From Acidobacteriota bacterium (GTDB taxonomy: Bacteria > Acidobacteriota > Terriglobia > Acidiferrales > UBA7541), in assembly GCA_003224195.1 (NCBI GenBank), contig QHYP01000210.1, positions 1,157-8,917 of the forward strand: a stretch of 7,761 nucleotides of DNA, written 5' to 3'. Every line of letters starts with the position of its first letter. Position 1 is the stretch's first letter. A program made the position numbers and the translations under genes. The notes beneath the pieces are model-generated. The model saw only the letters and a program-made list of their open reading frames with translations. It was not told the origin of the DNA and made no database searches. This document shows, in pieces, positions 5,717 to 7,761 of this stretch.

Positions 5717-6177
5717 AGTGCCCTTTCTGCGCGCATCTCGACGACAAGGTGATTGACTCCCGCGAGGGCCGCACCGGGGACACCATCCGGCGGCGCCGGG
5801 AGTGCCTGAAATGCAGCCGGCGCTTTACCACCTACGAGCGGATCGATGAAATCCCGTACATGGTCATCAAGAAGGACGGGCGCCGGGAGCGCTTCGAGAG
5901 GCAAAAGATCCTCCAGGGGTTACTGAAAGCATGCGAGAAGCGGCCTGTGCCGACGGCGAAGCTCGAAGGGATTGTGGACGAGATCGAGCAAGTGGTGCAT
6001 GAGGCCACGGAAAGGGAACTGACGACCACGGAAATCGGGGAGATGATCATGCAGCGGCTGAAAAAACTCGACAAGGTGGCGTATGTGCGGTTCGCCAGTG
6101 TGTACATGGATTTCAAGGACGTGAAGGAGTTCATGTCCGAGCTGAAGAACCTGCTGAAGGACCGGACGAAGAAGTGA
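5713..6177 (+). CDS. nrdR: Transcriptional repressor NrdR of ribonucleotide reductase genes
   Basis: NrdR is a cytoplasmic repressor that binds NrdR boxes upstream of ribonucleotide reductase genes and responds to ATP/dATP. The 154-residue length is typical. Residues 1-45 are the zinc ribbon, with C3-x2-C6 and C31-x2-C34, the VIDSR motif and the basic IRRRREC segment, ending in RRFTTYERI. Residues about 48-138 are the ATP-cone, starting VIKKDGRRERF and including AYVRFASVYMDF. The GTG start overlaps the upstream stop codon as GTGA and has GAGGAG 10 bases upstream. No ribonucleotide reductase gene and no obvious NrdR box occur in this window, so its targets are elsewhere. Translation is probably coupled to the membrane-protein gene, an unusual neighbour. 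Identification is very secure. Confidence 0.97.
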   Translation: MKCPFCAHLDDKVIDSREGRTGDTIRRRRECLKCSRRFTTYERIDEIPYMVIKKDGRRERFERQKILQGLLKACEKRPVPTAKLEGIVDEIEQVVHEATERELTTTEIGEMIMQRLKKLDKVAYVRFASVYMDFKDVKEFMSELKNLLKDRTKK

Positions 6178-6240
6178 AGCAAAGAAGCGTCGGCGCCGTG
6201 CGTTCCAGAAGTCGAAAAGCACGCCGGTGGAGATAACAGA

Positions 6241-6314
6241 CTAGAAGCCATTGCACAACCCAATTTTGGCCCAATGAAATCAATAACTTACCTAGGTTGT
6301 GCAATAGGCTCTAG
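6241..6314. repeat. 74-base inverted repeat with AT-rich centre (MITE-like or insertion-sequence end remnant)
   Basis: The left arm at 6241-6260 and right arm at 6295-6314 are near-perfect inverted copies. ATTGCACAACC at 6250-6260 pairs exactly with GGTTGTGCAAT at 6295-6305, and the outer eight bases pair again (CTAGAGCC) if one unpaired base is allowed in each arm. The 34-base centre is only about one third G+C, in clear contrast to its surroundings. The outer ends carry CTAG, which may be part of the arms, a 4-base target duplication, or mark a TA duplication. The arm sequence resembles ends of IS4/IS5-type elements from memory only. Because it lies between convergent genes it might also act as a bidirectional terminator, although no T-tract follows the stem. 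Confidence 0.6.
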
Positions 6315-6322
6315 CGTGGCGC

Positions 6323-7255
6323 CTAGCCGGGCCAGACGCCGGCGATGAAGGATCGGATAGTGCGGAAGCCGAGCTGCTCGTATAAGTGGACGGCGTTGGC
6401 ATTCACGGACGTGACAGTGAGGGTCAGTTCCTGAAAATGCATTCCGCGCAAGGCGCGGATGGCGGTGAGCATGAGCGCGCGGCCCAGGCCGTGTCCCTGA
6501 TAGCCGGGGAGGACGCAGATCTGCGTAATGTGGCCCACGCCGGCGGAGACTTCGGACGTCAACACGGCAGCGATGATTTGGTCTGTGACCGAATCGCGCA
6601 GCACGAACGAAGCCGCCGGGACGAACTGGCCGCAGCCGGGAAGCAAAATGATGTTCTTCAGAAACTTGAGCGCGCCACTGCGCGAGCGGTACTGGTCGTT
6701 GACCTCGCCGTCCACGTGATCGGCATAAGCCAGATAAATCAATTTGGCGCACGGCTCGAAATAGCGGTCGTGCCAGCGCTCAAGACGGAACGCGGCAGAG
6801 AGCCGGGCGGGCTCCTGCCGCGCGGAATCGAGCTTCAAGAGCATGAACTGGCGCTTGTACAGCCGGAAACCTTGCTGACGGAGAGATTCTTCGACGGGTC
6901 CTCCGAAGGGCATGAGTTGAGCCTCGATGCGAGTGACGTGCGGAAGCGCGCGAAGCGAAAAGAGCACCTCGTCGAGCAGCTTGCAGCCGACGGCCTGCTG
7001 CGAATGGCGCGGGGAGACGTACAGGCCGCCGATCAAACCCTTTTGATCTTCGAGAACGTAGAAGGAATAGCCGACCGGTTGGCCGTTTTCCAGGGCGACA
7101 GCGCCGGCGAGGGCGTGGGCGTCGAGAAAGCGCTTGATGAGCTCGATGGCGCCGCGATAGTCCCAGTGGAGTTCGTCGCGCCAGTGGCGGGCCTCTTCCT
7201 CCAGGAGACGGTCGATCTGGCGGACAGAGACTTGTCGCAAGTCGAGGATAGGCAT
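6323..7255 (-). CDS. Tandem GNAT-family N-acetyltransferase
   Basis: This 310-residue protein has two GNAT-type halves. The C-terminal half (about 155-310) holds the acetyl-CoA-binding motif: GHITQICVLPGYQGHGLGRAL at about 241-261, with Q253-x2-G256-x-G258, followed by motif B (SVNANAVHLYEQLGF at about 283-297). The N-terminal half (about 1-140) repeats the fold in degenerate form, with GLIGGLYVSPRHSQQAVGCKLLDEV and VEESLRQQGFRLY, and lacks a clean Q/R-x2-G-x-G/A loop, so it is probably structural or substrate-binding. The double-GNAT layout and size are like mycothiol synthase, but nothing shows that substrate. The ATG at 7253-7255 is preferred. The frame continues upstream to a GTG at 7406-7408, but those 51 residues look non-coding and run through the divergent promoter region. 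No strong Shine-Dalgarno sequence is visible at either start. The substrate is unknown. Confidence 0.85.
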   Translation of the reverse strand: MPILDLRQVSVRQIDRLLEEEARHWRDELHWDYRGAIELIKRFLDAHALAGAVALENGQPVGYSFYVLEDQKGLIGGLYVSPRHSQQAVGCKLLDEVLFSLRALPHVTRIEAQLMPFGGPVEESLRQQGFRLYKRQFMLLKLDSARQEPARLSAAFRLERWHDRYFEPCAKLIYLAYADHVDGEVNDQYRSRSGALKFLKNIILLPGCGQFVPAASFVLRDSVTDQIIAAVLTSEVSAGVGHITQICVLPGYQGHGLGRALMLTAIRALRGMHFQELTLTVTSVNANAVHLYEQLGFRTIRSFIAGVWPG

Positions 7256-7293
7256 GGCCAGAGAGCAGGCGGAAGCGATGTGCCGCCGATTCC

Positions 7294-7299
7294 ATGATA
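7294..7299 (-). promoter_or_regulatory. Candidate -10 element for the GNAT gene
   Basis: On the minus strand TATCAT matches five of six consensus -10 bases and would start transcription about 32 bases before the ATG at 7255. No convincing -35 lies at the right distance, so this is weak. It agrees with the shorter GNAT start. Confidence 0.25.
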
Positions 7300-7377
7300 G
7301 CCGATTCGGATTCACGCGCGGGCGTACACAAGCGCGCACGCGATTGCGCGGATGGCCCTGATGGAGCAGAGGAGTTG

Positions 7378-7386
7378 TGTTACCAT
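7378..7386 (+). promoter_or_regulatory. Candidate extended -10 promoter for the alpha/beta hydrolase gene
   Basis: TGTTACCAT has the TGn extension plus a TA...T hexamer. The -35 region 17 bases upstream (CTGATG) is poor. The predicted transcription start near 7393 would give a leader of about 40 bases to the GTG start. AAGGAG at 7398-7403 is too far from either start codon to serve as its ribosome binding site. Confidence 0.25.
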
Positions 7387-7432
7387 CGTGCCGCAGTAAG
7401 GAGTGCACAGGGGATCCGAGCGGCGCCGCCGC

Positions 7433-7761
7433 GTGAACGACCGACTACTGCGAATGCCCATTCTGTACGAGATCCGCCACCCATCGCGCTGGTATACCAA
7501 ACTTCTTGTCCTTGTCCTTGGACTCCTTTTTTTCACGCTGCTGGCGACAGGGAGTATCGCGGCATTTCTGACCTATCGAATCATCAAGCCGCAACGCACG
7601 AGTTCAGAAATCAGCAGGGAGAGCTTCCCGGGCCGGCCAGATTCCGTAGATTTCACTGTGCCGGGCGGAGGCCTGCGGCACGGCTGGTTTTTCCCCGGGC
7701 GGGTTGGCGCGCCGACCGTCGTCCTATGCCATGGATATGAATCGAGCCGGGGCGAGTTGCT
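7433..7761 (+). CDS. Membrane-anchored alpha/beta hydrolase, 3'-truncated by window edge
   Basis: The frame is open to the end of the window, giving about 109 residues. After a short basic head (YEIRHPSRWYTK), one hydrophobic helix spans about residues 25-48. A linker and a beta-rich stretch follow, with VDFTVPGGGLRHGWFFP and then APTVVLCHGYESSRGEL. That last segment is the strand plus oxyanion-hole HGY/HG motif and following SSR that typify alpha/beta hydrolases related to serine aminopeptidase S33. The catalytic Ser, Asp and His lie beyond the edge. The hydrolase domain is likely extracytoplasmic or membrane-associated through the N-terminal anchor. The GTG at 7433-7435 is given as start; an in-frame ATG at 7454-7456 (MPILYE) is equally possible, and neither has a clear Shine-Dalgarno sequence. 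The frame is closed upstream by TAA at 7397-7399. The substrate is unknown. Confidence 0.8.
   Translation, partial: MNDRLLRMPILYEIRHPSRWYTKLLVLVLGLLFFTLLATGSIAAFLTYRIIKPQRTSSEISRESFPGRPDSVDFTVPGGGLRHGWFFPGRVGAPTVVLCHGYESSRGEL

Noticed and set aside
6191..6226. A possible nrdR terminator hairpin (CGGC...GTGC pairing with GCACGCCG)
   Set aside because: The stem needs a three-base bulge, the loop is 17 bases, and no T-tract follows.
6386..7297. A 303-codon open frame on the plus strand opposite the GNAT gene
   Set aside because: It mirrors the codon positions of the well-supported acetyltransferase and its product has no family motif, so it is a shadow frame.
7256..7408. A 51-residue N-terminal extension of the GNAT protein from a GTG at 7408
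   Set aside because: The extension is basic and irregular, and it reads through the divergent promoter region; the ATG at 7255 starts directly at a GNAT-like N-terminus.
7294..7740. A 148-codon plus-strand frame overlapping the hydrolase start
   Set aside because: The neighbouring frame from 7433 encodes a membrane anchor and the HGY alpha/beta hydrolase motif, whereas this frame gives no recognisable protein.

Overview
The window is a GC-rich (roughly 60% or more), gene-dense bacterial chromosome segment with short intergenic gaps and no RNA genes, CRISPR array or intact transposase. The gene content (DUF4097 protein with Lia-type membrane modules behind an ECF sigma/zinc-finger anti-sigma pair, class II-type AroA, a UPF0104 membrane protein fused by overlap to nrdR) and a palindromic intergenic repeat of the 'atccc...gggatgac' kind look most like an Acidobacteriota genome. 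That assignment is an inference from style and gene content, not a search result.

Layout. (1) 1-786, plus strand: the C-terminal two thirds of aroA (EPSP synthase), cut by the left edge. (2) 787-841: a convergent gap made almost entirely of inverted repeats. (3) 842-4412, minus strand: a tight five-gene operon, read right to left as ECF sigma factor, membrane anti-sigma factor, zinc-finger/TM2-like/Lia-type membrane protein, an 80-residue Cys-rich Lia-type membrane protein, and a 453-residue protein with Lia-type membrane segments followed by a DUF4097 beta-repeat domain. Gaps are 13, -4, 13 and 6 bases. (4) 4413-4606: a divergent promoter region. A perfect GGAAC-N18-GTTCC inverted repeat at its left edge looks like an ECF promoter readable on both strands. 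(5) 4607-6177, plus strand: a UPF0104/LPG-synthase-TM family membrane protein overlapping nrdR by 4 bases. (6) 6178-6322: a convergent gap with a 74-base, AT-rich-centred inverted repeat that looks like a MITE or insertion-sequence end remnant. (7) 6323-7255, minus strand: a tandem GNAT acetyltransferase. (8) 7256-7432: a divergent promoter region. (9) 7433-7761, plus strand: the start of a membrane-anchored alpha/beta hydrolase, cut by the right edge.

The best candidate for an under-described system is the sigma operon. A regulator pair at the top controls three consecutive membrane proteins that each carry the same two-helix module, with the signature of small and aliphatic residues followed by FLL, about 16-20 residues, then WP and an aliphatic helix. 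The module is combined with three different partners: a zinc-binding head plus TM2-like helices, a CxCxxCxC head, and a long extracytoplasmic beta-repeat domain. This resembles the LiaI/LiaF/PspC envelope-stress modules of Firmicutes but is wired to an ECF sigma factor. The function as an envelope-stress response is inferred.
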